From Plicaturopsis crispa FD-325 SS-3 (taxonomy: Eukaryota > Basidiomycota > Agaricomycetes > Amylocorticiales > Amylocorticiaceae): a DNA stretch of 64,000 nt. The notes below the pieces were generated by a model. The model did no database searches. It saw nothing but the letters and a program-made list of their open reading frames with translations, and had not been told where the DNA came from. The translations under genes were made by a program, and so were the position numbers. The DNA is taken from assembly GCA_000827205.1 (NCBI GenBank), contig KN832568.1:551139-615138 (forward strand). The letters are read 5' to 3'. Below, in pieces: positions 47,581 to 58,730 of this stretch (positions are counted from its first letter, which is position 1; every line of letters begins with the position of its first letter).

Positions 47581-48135
47581 TAATACAATCTCATGCATAG
47601 AGGTCTAGCAACGAAATACGGCTCCAGACGCGTATAGATCCTACGGGGTCGCCGAGCATCGCGTCGATTCCCTACGGTTGATTCATTTGCACAGTTGCAG
47701 TCAAATGTTGGCCCTCTAGTCGGGATTTTCTGTATACTCTACGTTCACGGTGTTCGTCTTTCTGTCCACTCGTATTTGCAGAGACAGGTGGGTTCTCAGT
47801 ACCCATCTCATCCTCGACAAACCTCCGAAGATGTAGTGGCCACGTGGTATCCTCTTCCCCGCACTTTCCCCTCAATCCGGATCTCGGGCCTCAAGTCTCT
47901 TCGGTTTCTGCATCTTACTTGGGTTTTTACTCTCCTCCTCCAGTCGTTTTAAGCAACAACTCCGCTTCAAATAACTGCCCATACACTGTTGCTCGAGCTA
48001 GCCCGACACGTCTAGGCTAACGGACCGACGTTCCGCACCGTCTCCCGGTCCAAAACTCCCACTCTCTCAGGTGCTCTCAGCGCAGCGTGGTCCACGGCAC
48101 CTCCAGATCGCAAGACTCGCCCTTCCCGATTCTGT

Positions 48136-48141
48136 ATATAG
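48136..48141 (+). promoter_or_regulatory. TATA-like element of the galactokinase gene
   Basis: TATATA lies 43 bases upstream of the start codon, after CT-rich sequence. The short distance implies a very short leader if it is used. Confidence 0.35.
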
Positions 48142-48183
48142 TCGTCGATTCGCGTCCTCCTGCATGCCCTCCACGTTCTAAAC

Positions 48184-50251
48184 ATGGCCGCACAAGCATC
48201 TATACCAATTTTCACGAATCTGAACGAGCTGTACCAGAATCTAGGCACATCGCTCAATCATGCGTCAGTTTCCGTGCGTGGATTCATTTCCGATCGCCTG
48301 CTAATCTATCTAGCCTCACAGTGAACGCTGGAATAATCTGACGGAGGAGTACGTCAAGCGGTTCGGCAGGAAGCCGACGTATATTGCAAGGGCCCCGGGT
48401 CGTGTAAAGTGAGTCGTGTGCACTCTCCGATCTACGAACAATATTCACTCCTGGATGCAGTCTGATAGGTATGCAAACTCGATGCAACTGACGATCAAGA
48501 AATACTCATAGACGTGCACAGGTGAACACATCGACTACGCACTCTTCGGTGCATTCCCCGCTGCGATCGAGCAAGACATCCTGATCGCGTGTGGCCCCCG
48601 CGACACATCCTCGGTCCCAGGCGGCGTCGTCGCAGATAACCTGCTCGCGAAATACGCGCGCCAAGAGTTCGCGCCGTCCATCGTCCCCAAAGACCTCGGC
48701 GTGCCGGACGAGCACGTCCACGTCGAGGGATGGCACCTCGACATCGACACCAAGAAGCTGCGCTGGGAGAGCTACGTCAAGGCTGGGTACTACGTGCGCA
48801 TCTCCTCTTCTCTCCTTAGCTCCCGCACGCGCGATCTCATCCCCGTGTACAGGGTGTGCTGAACCGGTATTTCACCTCGAAGGGTGCGCTCCCCGTGCCT
48901 GTGGACCTGCTGTTCACAGGCACCGTACCCGCGGGCTCCGGGCTCTCGTCCAGCGCGGCGATGGTCGTCGCCTCGACGCTCGCGTTCCTCGCCGTGAATG
49001 GCAAACTCGACGACAGCTCCGCGCTCACAAAGGGCGAGCTTGTCGAGATGGCGATGCAGAACGAGAAGCGCGTCGGCGTCAACAGCGGCGGGTGCGTCCC
49101 CTCTCCTCTTCCTCCCTGCCTTGTGTCTCGCTGAAATTTGTGTTTGCACCGTACAGGCTCGACCAGGCGGCGTCCGTGATATGCACGACCTCGTCCGCGC
49201 TATACGTGACGTTCTTCCCGCACCTCTTCGCGCAGCTCATCCCCCTCCCGCCTGGCGCGGTCTTCGTCTGCGCGAACACGCTCGTCGTGTCCGACAAGGT
49301 CGTGCACGCGCGCACGCGCTACAACCTGCGCGTCGTCGAGACGCTCGTCGCCGCGCGGGTCCTCGCGCGCCGCCTCGGCGTGAAGCTCCAAGAGGAGGCC
49401 GGCGGGAAACGAGAAAGGGTGACGCTGAGGGTGGTGCTGGGCCGCTGGGTCGGGGAGACGGAGGAGACGGAGCTTGGCGCGGAACAGTTGAAGGCCGCGT
49501 TGGAGAAGATGGTAGAGAAGATGGAGCTACTCAAGCCGGACAATGCGGACGGGGAAGAGGGTGTTACACTCGAGACGATGATCGAGTGGAGCGGGCTGAG
49601 CAAGGAGGAGTTTACGGAGACGTATCTCTCGTGGGTTGATGGTGCGTCGACCCTCCCCCCATTCCCCTGCTCGCCTCACCCTAACTATTGACCTGCCACT
49701 AGTCGAAGCCACTTACTTCCAGCTGTACAAACGAGCGAAACACGTCTTCCAAGAAGCCGCGCTCGTGCTCAAGTTCCGCGAGGTCTGCCTCCACGCAGCG
49801 AGCGCGCCCGACGTTGACGGGCGGGAGGAGCTTGGCGCGCTGATGAACGCGTCGCACGCGAGCTGCCGCGACCTGTGTGACTGCTCCTGCCCCGAGCTGA
49901 ACGAGCTCACGCAGCTCGCCCTGGACGCAGGCGCGTACGGCAGCCGGCTCACTGGTACGTTCTCTTCGGCCTATGCTTGATGTGGGGGGGGAGGCCTGAT
50001 GGTTATCGCGTAGGCGCCGCGTGGGGCGGATGCACCGTCTCGCTCGTAGCGGAGGACAAGGTGGATGAGTTCATCAAGAAGGTGCAGCAGGGGTATGCGC
50101 CGTTCCGGGAGCTGGAAGGCGATAGCCTGAAGGAGGTGATCTTCGCTACGAAGCCTAGTAGTGGGGCGTGTGGTAGGCTCTTTCGTCGGTCTGCAATAGG
50201 CTGTCATGCTGATGTTTTGTGTTTCTCGCAGTATATAAATTCGAGGACTAG
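48184..50251 (+). CDS. GAL1: Galactokinase
   Basis: Nine exons total 1602 bases, giving 533 residues: 48184-48263, 48322-48408, 48461-48468, 48522-48793, 48853-49091, 49157-49641, 49703-49954, 50014-50172 and 50232-50251. GHMP-kinase motifs are PTYIARAPGRVNLIGEHIDY (motif 1, with the galactokinase signature), VPAGSGLSSSAAMV (ATP loop, motif 2) and LTGAAWGGCTVSLV (motif 3). NSGGLDQAASV carries the catalytic aspartate. The enzyme phosphorylates alpha-galactose at C1, the first committed step of the Leloir pathway, in the cytosol. The third exon is only eight bases and is required to complete NLIGEH. A charged insert (LLKPDNADGEEG) is usual for the fungal form. Confidence 0.95.
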
Positions 50252-50598
50252 GCCATGTGCGAGTATTTTGGAATGACGAACGTGTGTAGGAGGAGGGGCA
50301 TTGCATGGAAGTTGGAAGTTCCAACAACGCGTGTACTTAGCGTGTATTTGTTTCATTATTGCGATACATTTATCTGTCTGTGCGACGAACTCTAAAGGAT
50401 CGTGAACGTTGTATAATGGCAGGTGATTCGTGCGTCGACCTTGAGCTTGAGCCTTGTAGGCAGCAGAGTACATACTGTCAACAAATGAGTTTCCGCACAT
50501 GCTTGAAATTTTGTGTGCAGCACCAGGACCAGCGAGTAATTGAAATGAGATTCGATGAAATCAGTCTTGCGTCGGGGTATACTATTAAGTGTGGTAAA
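50252..50598. other. Gap between converging 3' ends
   Basis: 3' flanks of galactokinase and the NmrA-like gene. No gene seen. Confidence 0.45.
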
Positions 50599-51726
50599 TC
50601 AAGCACTCTTCTTCGCCGCGGCCTCGTCCTTCAACTTCTTGACAAGGTTCTTCACCAAGGGGCTGTCCTTGACCCACTGCTTGTATGTCAAGGCTCCCGG
50701 GTAGATCGATAATGTCTGCTCCTTGTCCTGCAAAAACTAGCCGTCAGCACGGTGCGACTCGCGATAAAGCAGACGAAACCACATACACGGACACCGCTAT
50801 CGGGCCCAGCGCGGATGACGTACTCCCAGGAGAGGTACATGAGCTCTGCGGCAGGGTGGTCGACGTATCGGGAGGCCGCGAATTGCTCTGGCGTGAGCTC
50901 GACAGCGAGGCTCGCCTTTTCGCCGGTGACCTCGGTGAATTGGGTCGCAAGGTCGCGGAGGGTCAGGTACTCGACCACCGTCTTGATCTTCTTGCCTAAG
51001 CATAAAATAGAAGGTCAGTGACGGAAAAGACTGTAGCTTACATCGTGCGTACCTGCGTATTTCGAGGGCTCCTTGAACGCGGGGACGACCCACGCGCCGA
51101 CGTCGCCCACGCTGAATGCGAAAATAGGCGTGTCCGGCAAGAACCCAACGCTCCAGTTAAAGCCCTTCTCCTCGTCGTAGCTCGGCGCGAAGAAGCTCGT
51201 CCAGAAGTTCTCGTAGTACATAGGGATGTACACGAACGTGTAGGGGATGCCGGACGCGATCACGCGGTCCTCGATCTTCGCCTTCGAGACCCAGCTGATC
51301 GCGCCGCACTCGCCCTCGCGGCCCTCGACGGTGCTCCACACGAGGTGCTTGACGCCCGCGGCCTTCGCGCCGTCGACGATGTTCGCGCCGTGGAGCTGCT
51401 CCGCGTCGTACCCGTGCTCGTAGAACTGCGTGAGCCCAAACACGCCCCACGCGTCCTTGAACGCCGCGGTCACCTCGTCCAGGGAGGCGAGGTCCGCTTT
51501 CACGACCTCGACACCTTTGGCGGCGAGCGCCTGGGCGGCCGGGGAGGAGGGGTTTCGTGTGATCGCTCGGACGGTGAATGTCCCGGCGGGCTCTTTCAGA
51601 AGCCAATCGACAACGGAGCCGCCCTGTCTAGCCGCACGCCGTACACGTTAGCCAAACGAGAACTGCTGGTGCACGGAATACCACTCACTGGCCGGTCGCG
51701 CCTGTTACTGCAATCAACTTGGCCAT
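50599..51726 (-). CDS. NmrA-like NAD(P)-binding Rossmann protein
   Basis: The start MAKLIAVTGATGQGGSVVDWLL contains the NmrA GxxGxxG motif. AGTFTVRAITRNPSSPAAQALAAKGVEVVKADL and TAAFKDAWGVFGLTQFYE follow in the large middle exon. Then come GVKHLVWSTVEG, the YTFVYIPMYYENFW segment and FSVGDVGAWVVPAF. After an intron near 51.0 kb the frame continues KTVVEYLTLRDLATQFTEVTGEKASL, and it ends KKLKDEAAAKKSA. About 310 residues, a normal length. NmrA-type proteins bind NAD(P) and act as redox-sensing regulators or as isoflavone-reductase-like enzymes. No catalytic tyrosine-lysine pair of classical SDRs is evident, so a regulator or an atypical reductase is likely. Confidence 0.88.
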
Positions 51727-53239
51727 GGTTTCGTGAAAATGGGATTGGAGGGAGGGAGGAGAGGAACAAACGACGGCCAAAATGACATTTGTATCCGCCT
51801 CCTGAACGTGCGATTTCGTACTAGTGGCATGGCGTATGTCACGGTAACGTACCCTGTATGTGAAGGACTGACATGATCAAGTCCGCGGTTGTGGGCGATA
51901 TCGATAACAGCTGCGAAATCAGAACCCCGGTAACAAGATGCCATATCGACATATCGAGAATCTACCATTTTGCCGTGCACGCCGCAAAATTCGGACGGAC
52001 GCACCCGAGATGGCGAGAGATGGCGGGTCTTGGTAAGTCTCGGGACAAATCATCTGACCGAGTCCTTCCCTAACCGCTATATTCCTGGGGCAAACAACAT
52101 GGCCATGCCATACGCTGATAGCCTACGGGCAGGGCTGCGAGAAAAAATCAATACTCCATATAAATATTCGAGGAGACACTTGCCTGCGTGCACTTAGGTA
52201 GTCCGGCAACCGATTGTTCCGTGCTATGCCGTACCAGAATATTCCTCCTAAACTCCTCCGACTGGTTTCCCATGAGCCCTCAGCCTGGCGCTCCCTAGGC
52301 CTGAAGCCGTCAAATTGAGGGACCTGGAAAGTCGGAATAAGCATTTGGAAATACTGATGGTACATATGTACGATCTATCCAGGGCTGTTCTGCAGCGATG
52401 CACTCCAGATGGTGTTCGGCACCCACGCCACGTTGAACGGCGTAGAAGAACAGACTCGGAGTCGCGCAGTCAGCATAGAATGCTGCACGTAGCGAGACAG
52501 AACGACAGACTGGTTGACAGACAACTGGAGGTTTGCAAGGCTAACATAAAGAAAGCGTCCCGAGGACATCAGAATTTTCATTTCACGAAGGTGCGAGCCC
52601 GTGGCGTCGGCTAAAACTGTACCTCCGTGTGTCTCACTTTAAGCGCCACAAATCTCGAATGTCGCAACCGAATCTTGCGCCATCTGGTACCTGCTCCTGT
52701 CGCCCCGCGCCTTGCCTTGATCTCTCTGTCTTCAAGTCCTTAGACAGGTGTAAGTACGTTGTGAGAGTTGTTTTGTCTTGCACGACTCAAACAGCATTTT
52801 CTTAGAGTCTTTTTGAAGAGAAATTTCTCCCATCTCACCCGGATTCAACGGCATGTTCTGTCGGGGGGCCGTAAAATATTTGCATCTATTTATCACTGGT
52901 CGGGGTGGCACGGAGGGTGTTGCAGGGATATATTGACCCTGCTACAAGCTGCCCCGTAGTATAGCGTATAGAATGCGGTAACAAGGTACGCAGGAAGCGC
53001 GGGCCAATGCAAACCTCTTCAGATGCGTACTATGATCCAAGGGTAGCTGGCCGCTGAATTACCCGAGCGGGTCCAGGCGAGATCTGCACGAGCGATGCGC
53101 CCTCTCATACTGAACCCCCGAATATTGTGAAATGACTGCGAGATCTATTTGAATCCCGCCGTACTCAGTCTGCATCCACGCTCATTCCCCTCCCCCTCTC
53201 TCTCTCAGTGCACCATCCCCCTCCGCAAGAAACGCAGCC
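51727..53239. other. Gene-poor region of about 1.5 kb
   Basis: No gene recognised; frames are all below 100 codons. The last 60 bases are pyrimidine-rich (CCCCTCCCCCTCTCTCTCTC), typical of sequence just upstream of a basidiomycete start codon. Confidence 0.45.
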
Positions 53240-54623
53240 ATGTCTTCCGTGGCGGTCAACACAATAGCGGCTGAGTCAGTCGCAGGCCCGGGCACCGCAC
53301 TGAGCGCCGCTATCGCGACTGGTCTCGGTCTTCTGCATGTTTTGCAGGTTTACACCTCGTGCATGGTGACACTTGCCGTGTGGGATTGGCTAGCCTGTTT
53401 ACAAAGTAAGCACCACTACGAACGACTGTTGTATCTTCGTGTCTGACGGCGGTTTATTCTTCTTTTCAGTGGAATGGCATCGTATCTGGAAGCGAAAATT
53501 CTCACTGGTCAAATTTCTGTACCTCTGGACACGATACTACGGTCTGCTGGCCTTCGGGCTGAATCTCTGGTTATTCAACGGTGAAATCACAGAGACACGG
53601 TGCAAATCGCTGTTCGTACACCCCCCTCCTTCCGCGCACACCCCACTAACCGTTTTCCCCGCCGCAGGCACTACCTCATCGCCGCAACGTCGATGTGGGT
53701 CACCCTCGGGTCCGAGGCCATTCTCGCCGTGCGCACGCATGCGTTCCTCGGGCGCAAGCCGCTCATCGGGTACACCCTCACCGCGATGCTCTTCGGTGAG
53801 ATGGGCTACCTCCTCTACGTGTCCGTCGCGGGTGTGCACCAGAACCCGGTGCTCGTCGGGGACAAGGGCCCGTGCACCGCGAGCGACGCGCCGGGCAAGC
53901 ACGTCGTTATGGGGTACTGGATCGCCCCCGTCGCGTTTGACCTGATCTGCATGGCGTTGACCGGGTGGAAGGTGCGTCGGCTCCGCTCTGAGCATGAGCT
54001 CGTGTGCTAATAGGACGGGCAGGCTCTCCAATTGCAGCAGATGGGTGTGAAGTCGCGGCTCGCCACTATCTTCGTCCGCGAGGGACTGTTCTACTTCCTG
54101 GTCAGTATGCCTGCCCCTCGACCAATTTAAAAGCGCCTTACCGTATTCCTCGCAGGCCGTTGCTGGAGTAAACGTGCTCAACGCAGCGTTCATGTTCCAA
54201 TCGTACGTGTCCCCCATTTCGGCACCGAGTACCAAAGCTAACCACTACTTGCTACAGAAACGCGAACATCCAGAACATCAACTCGTACCTCGCGCTCGTG
54301 CTCTCGCAAGTGCTCTGCTGCCGCCTCGTGCTCAACCTCCGCGCGCCGGACGCCTCGCACTCGAACGTCGAATACAACACCACCACGCCGTCCGCGCGCT
54401 TCCCCCCGGCCTCGCGCAAGACAGACCCGAACGTCCTCCCCCTCAACAGCATGAAGCGCAACAGCTACCCGGAGAACGACAACGACTACGGCGGCGTTAA
54501 AGTCCAGGTGCGTTCTTCTTCTCCGTCGTCTCTGTGTCTGTCCCCATTGCTCACCAGTTACAGGTCGAGGTGGAGCACGACAGCCCCAGCCGCGAGTCGG
54601 ACAAGCCGCACTATGTGGTCTAG
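53240..54623 (+). CDS. DUF6533-type seven-helix membrane protein
   Basis: The first exon encodes a hydrophobic start with YTSCMVTLAVWDWLACLQ. It is joined to MEWHRIWKRKFSLVKFLYLWTRYYGLLAFGLNLWLF, which is the hallmark DUF6533 segment (VWDWLxxL...W.RK.S..K.LYL..RYY). Further helices are HYLIAATSMWVTLGSEAILAVRTHAFLG, IGYTLTAMLFGEMGYLLYV, MGYWIAPVAFDLICMALTGWK, LFYFLAVAGVNVLNAAFMF and NSYLALVLSQVLCCRLVLNL. The polar tail (PSARFPPASRKTDPN) ends SPSRESDKPHYVV. The family is specific to basidiomycetes and resembles receptors in topology; ligand and role are unknown. Six or seven short introns, all in phase in the model. Confidence 0.82.
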
Positions 54624-55227
54624 GTCTCTATCTAGGTCGGCGTCTGCGAGTGCGGTGGTGGGCCCGCGAGAAGGGGCCCGCCTCACTTTCTTTTATTTTA
54701 CGGATCACCTGGGACCTGGGACCTCGCAGCTCTTTAAAAACGGTCGTTATATACTTACACATATATACCTTCATCGAGTGCATAAACGTACCTCGAGTAA
54801 AACCAAAGTAGAATGTTTATCCACGCTGTGCGCAATGCATTTGTTGTTTTCAAGTCATCTGTTGTTTTCACATATCTCACATATGCATTTGAAACACTAT
54901 AGAGGGGGACATGGGGAAAAGCATATCCACGATTCGTGCGTACATACAGATAAAAGTGCGGCCGCAGGCTGCACAAACGGGGGTCCGAGCGTATTCGACA
55001 GGCGTTGGTACATAAATGACAGCAATTGGCAGACAGCTCGGCTCGTCTGTGTATGTAAGTAGGTAAGTAAGGAGGCAGATGGGACATTAAATCGACCGCT
55101 GGGATGGCCCTACGGCGATTGCGGATCAGGCTCAGGGCGGGTGTCGCGGAATCTACAATGGGCGGGTAAGCGTGGTGCTGGCTTAGGTATGCGTGGATGA
55201 GGGACGAACAATTTTGGGGGGAGCGAC
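54624..55227. other. Gap between converging 3' ends
   Basis: Non-coding sequence, AT-rich in the middle, between the DUF6533 stop and the Sfp1-like stop. Contains several GTAAGTAGGTAAGTAAGG words near 55053-55070. No gene. Confidence 0.45.
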
Positions 55228-56245
55228 TCAGTCGTCCTGGACGAGCGTGGGCTCGATCTTGCAGGTGCCCTTCTTGAGATGGTACGTCAGACCGTTCGGG
55301 TTCTTGTAGCTCTTCGTGCAGCCTTCATGCTATCACCCAAACGCGTAAATATCCCGCAAACGCGTGCAATGGCTCGTGTAGGCCGACTTACCGGGCATCT
55401 GAACATCTTCTCGCGGTGTCTGGAGTGGCCGTGGCGCCGTCGCTCCGAGCCCGTCATTCGGGACTTGAGCTTGCGCGGCGGGCCGCGGCGCGTGCTGGGG
55501 CGACCCATGGACGGTGCGGTGAAGGACGAGGGTGGCAGCCCGCTCATGGCGGCGGGCGACGAGCGGGAGTCGGACGACCGGTCCGTCTCGAAGGCGTCGG
55601 CATCATTGAGCACGTCGCGGTCCTCCATGTCGCGGTCGGAGAAATCGCAGGTGGTGTGCGTCGTGGAGGGAGAGACGGGGAAGTGCTCAAGTCCATATGT
55701 GCTGGTGGTGCTAGTGGTGGGAGAGGTGGTGGAGAAGGGGCTGACGGCGTCGGCGAGGTACTCGGGCTGCGGGTAGCCGAGCACGACACTCGAGTGCGGG
55801 GCGGGGTCGAAGCCGCGCGACGACGGGAGGTAGTTGAACGGCGGGTCGTCGGACGGGGTGGACGTTTTGCGACCGGGATAGATCGGGTTCCCGTTCGCGT
55901 CGAACACGACGACGTGCGCCTCCTCGAAGTGCTCGAGCAGTTCGTGCAGGTCGCCGATGCTGAGACCGCAGCACGTGAAGTTAGAGCACTGAGATGAACG
56001 TTAACTCGACGCGAGGATGCGAAACATGAAGATGCGTACAAAGTCGCGCTCGAGAGACGGTATGTGGTCAGCATATACGCTGGGCGGAGGCGAATATGAA
56101 AGAGGGTGGGGGCCTGGTGACACAGGCATGTGCAGCGCGGAATTCAGCGGATATGAAGCACTGAAACTGCGAACTTGGGATCAGTTTCGGATTTAATTTC
56201 GCGAACGAACGACCCTCACTCGAACGCATCGTGCCAACTTGCCAT
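55228..56245 (-). CDS. Sfp1-like C2H2-type zinc-finger protein
   Basis: Exons 56245-56220, 56160-56040, 55988-55392 and 55329-55228 total 846 bases, giving 281 residues. The start MASWHDAF is followed by DASYPLNSALHMPVSPGP. The first finger-like region is SLERDFCSNFTCCGL followed by LHELLEHFEEAHVVVFD, the paired N-terminal signature of Sfp1-like proteins. After a serine/threonine-rich middle, a basic stretch (RRGPPRKLKSRMTGSERRRH) precedes FRCPHEGCTKSYKNPNGLTYHLKKGTC. There the last zinc ligand would be cysteine instead of a second histidine. Yeast Sfp1 drives ribosome-biogenesis genes; the same role here is only an analogy. This protein is much shorter than Sfp1. Confidence 0.78.
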
Positions 56246-58210
56246 GTTCGTGCTGCCGGAGCTGGGTGTCCTCGCGGGAGGTGAAAGAGTGTGTGATTGG
56301 GAGGAAGGGCGGCGGGGAAGGAGGAATGGGGGCATTATTGCTCGCGCGCGCAGGTGATATAGCAAGGCAGCCGTTCCTCGGAGTGCCCCTCCAACGAAAG
56401 CATAGGGCGACTTCGAGCAACTTCGAGGGCCAATACGGATCCTTCTTTGACGCAGCACGAGTGACTATCGAAGTAAAAGTTAACGGCCAGAACTCGAGGC
56501 GTTCCTTGGAACGATCTGCGTTGGAAAACCGGGGTTTATATATAATCCTTGCTGCTCGGTTGTCTGATAGAAAGGCGCGACAAGTGTAAGACAGAGAGCC
56601 TAAGTATAAGGATTAGGGACAGGCCACAGCGTGCTCACTCGCAGAGATATTGGACGAGATATAAGTGCGCACGGAGACGGAGCTCGAGGTCATAGACAGG
56701 TCATCCGTTCACCGGACGACTACTATCAGCTACCCCGACCGAATATTCCAAAACGACCGATGGAGCACGCATGTGAGCGTTGGAGAAATACCGCGCTAGA
56801 TTTGCAGAGACCTGGGTCAATATTAATATTAGGAGAGCGGAATGATGTATTCGTAGCTACGTTTCCTCGATCGTACACGCCGATTTCGTGGTAATAGAGC
56901 GTAAATGCTAGCTGAAAATCGATTTTCCTGGTGTCCGATGACCATTGCACTGGTGTACCTGCGCGCTATTTCAAGTCGCAGCGAAAACGGAGGCGTCAAA
57001 GATTTAGAAGTTGCCTCGGTGGTGCAAGCAGAAACGGAAAGAGCTCCACCTCGGAGCGGAAGTTATCGACGCGGCCAGGGCGCGACAGAGCTCCGGCCGC
57101 ATGTCGCTTTTGCTACCGCGCTGCCATGTTCCTTGCACGCTGAATACATTCCTGCTCTACTCCTACGGTCATCTGGACGACTTGCTGCTTCAGAACGGTG
57201 CCGCATCTGCGCTCGGATTGAAGAGGAAAGTGTTACCGTGTGGGCGTTGCGGATGGATCATGGTACGCGCGCGGGTGCGAGCTCGTCGAAGCCTCGACAA
57301 GCGTCGCAAGAGCAGAGAGAAGTCGTCCAGTATCTTCAGGCTTCAGGCTTTACTTACAGTTGGATTGCAGTTCTACTGTGCGCGAAGGATACACTTTCAA
57401 TTTTGGAACAAACTTCCAATTGCTTCAGTAGAAGTCATGGGGTTCGAGCCCTCTGCCATATTGGAGCAGTCTTGCGGTCTGTCTGCCTGACATCGGCCCT
57501 CTCATGATTCCCACAACATATCCCGAGCACCACGATATTCTGACATGCATCCACTGCAGGCCTCGTAGGGTGCCCATGTCGCTGCTGACGCGGTCAGCAG
57601 GTCGGGGATATATTTTCTGCTTCGGACGCGCGAAGACTTCGACAACCTTTTCACCGTATAAACGTAGATCTCTCCGGATCCCAAGTCTGAGGCCTTCTTC
57701 AAATTCGCTGGGAGAGCAGACTTCAGCCGCTCATCAGAACAGTCTGATTTCGTTCAAGGATCTGCTTTTGCTGGCCATTTCCATCTCGCATCGCGTCCTC
57801 TGCTCCTGGGGACACTGGACGGTGCTGAGCCAACGGGTCTAGCACTCCTCCCCTTTCTATGGGACGACTCTCCCGGTGACAATTTGGTGACAATGCCAAT
57901 GTTTTTTGCGTATCTGCACACATCTGGGATTAAATAACAATGACATGAGTGCGTCTCCGTTTATAGCACACACTGTGTACATCCTCTATGTATGTATGTA
58001 GCAAAACCAATGATGAGGCTCTTTCAACTACATTCGCATTCACAATCCTCAAGCCAACGGAATCCGTACACTAATTGGTACATGTAAGTAGTAGGTAGGC
58101 ATAGCGGGTATTATGCAGTGGGTGATAAAACGCAATACAAAACCAAAACAGACGGTCCATTGTTCCCAACAAATGAACAGAAAAAACGAATCAGAGTGAG
58201 ACGGTGCGTA
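56246..58210. other. Gene-poor region of about 2 kb
   Basis: No gene recognised. A plus-strand frame at 56905-57507 (200 codons, no ATG-led domain) has no recognisable motif, and its codon pattern does not look coding. GGTTCGAGCCC at 57438 resembles a tRNA T-loop but lacks the rest of a tRNA. Confidence 0.4.
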
Positions 58211-58730
58211 TCAACGCGTACTCCGTCGTCGTTGCACGTCGATGGTGAGGTGCCCCTCGGTGACCTTTGCATGCACGGACGACATGTCGATGTCATGCGG
58301 CGGGAAGCGGATCTGCCACTCGTAGTGACCTGAAAAACAAAACGACGCCATCAGCAATCCTATAACATATAGTACGTATGCCAGACTACGCACAGTCATT
58401 CTCCTTGTGCCACGCGTCCGCGACGATGTCCAGCCTATCGCCCTTCTTCGCGGAGATGGTCACCATCTCGGGCCGGATCTCGCTCGGCAGGTCGACGTCG
58501 AGCGTGTGCTTGTACGGCAGCGTCACGACCTGCATGGGCGGGAGGTGCGACGGCGGCGGCGCGCGGCGGCAGCGATCCGTCGGCGATGGGCACGGTTCCG
58601 GCGAGGACGAGCGCGACGACGCCAGCGCCCACAGGTCCGGCGTGCCCACGCGCAGCGCGATTGGCTCGGACGTCAGGATGCGCCCCGGAATGGGTTTGGG
58701 GCGAACGTTACAGGGTGCGGTCGTCGACAT
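58211..58730 (-). CDS. Small heat shock protein (HSP20/alpha-crystallin)
   Basis: Exons 58730-58394 and 58329-58211 total 456 bases, giving 151 residues. A proline/serine-rich N-terminal arm (SSRSSSPEPCPSPTD) precedes the alpha-crystallin-like fold: VVTLPYKHTLDVDLPSEIRPEMVTISAKKGDRLDIVADAW, then HYEWQIRFPPHDIDMSSVHAKVTEGHLTIDV. The order of strands (L-I-A around DRLDIVA, FxLP-type FRFP replaced by FPPHDID, GHLTI in place of GVL) fits HSP20. The usual I-x-I tail is not obvious; the protein ends QRRRSTR. Small HSPs hold unfolding proteins as oligomers in the cytosol. The divergent sequence leaves open a p23/CS-like role. Confidence 0.72.

Larger units (their letters stand above)
45952..48135. 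other. Gene-poor region of about 2.2 kb
   Basis: No gene recognised on either strand. Frames up to 155 codons occur (for example minus-strand 47056-47523) but lack domains. It carries one copy of each of two dispersed repeats also found near cytochrome c. GC-rich stretches with repeated GACGCG words occur around 46.9-47.1 kb. Confidence 0.45.

Noticed and set aside
53537-54235. A 232-codon minus-strand frame over the DUF6533 gene
   Set aside because: It is a shadow; the plus-strand protein has the family signature and in-phase introns.
57429-57452. Possible tRNA T-arm (GGGTTCGAGCCC)
   Set aside because: No A box, acceptor stem or anticodon arm can be drawn around it, and the T-stem is only three to four pairs.
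56905-57507. A 200-codon plus-strand frame in the 56-58 kb gap
   Set aside because: No domain, no supporting splice structure, and overlapping frames of similar length in other phases suggest chance.
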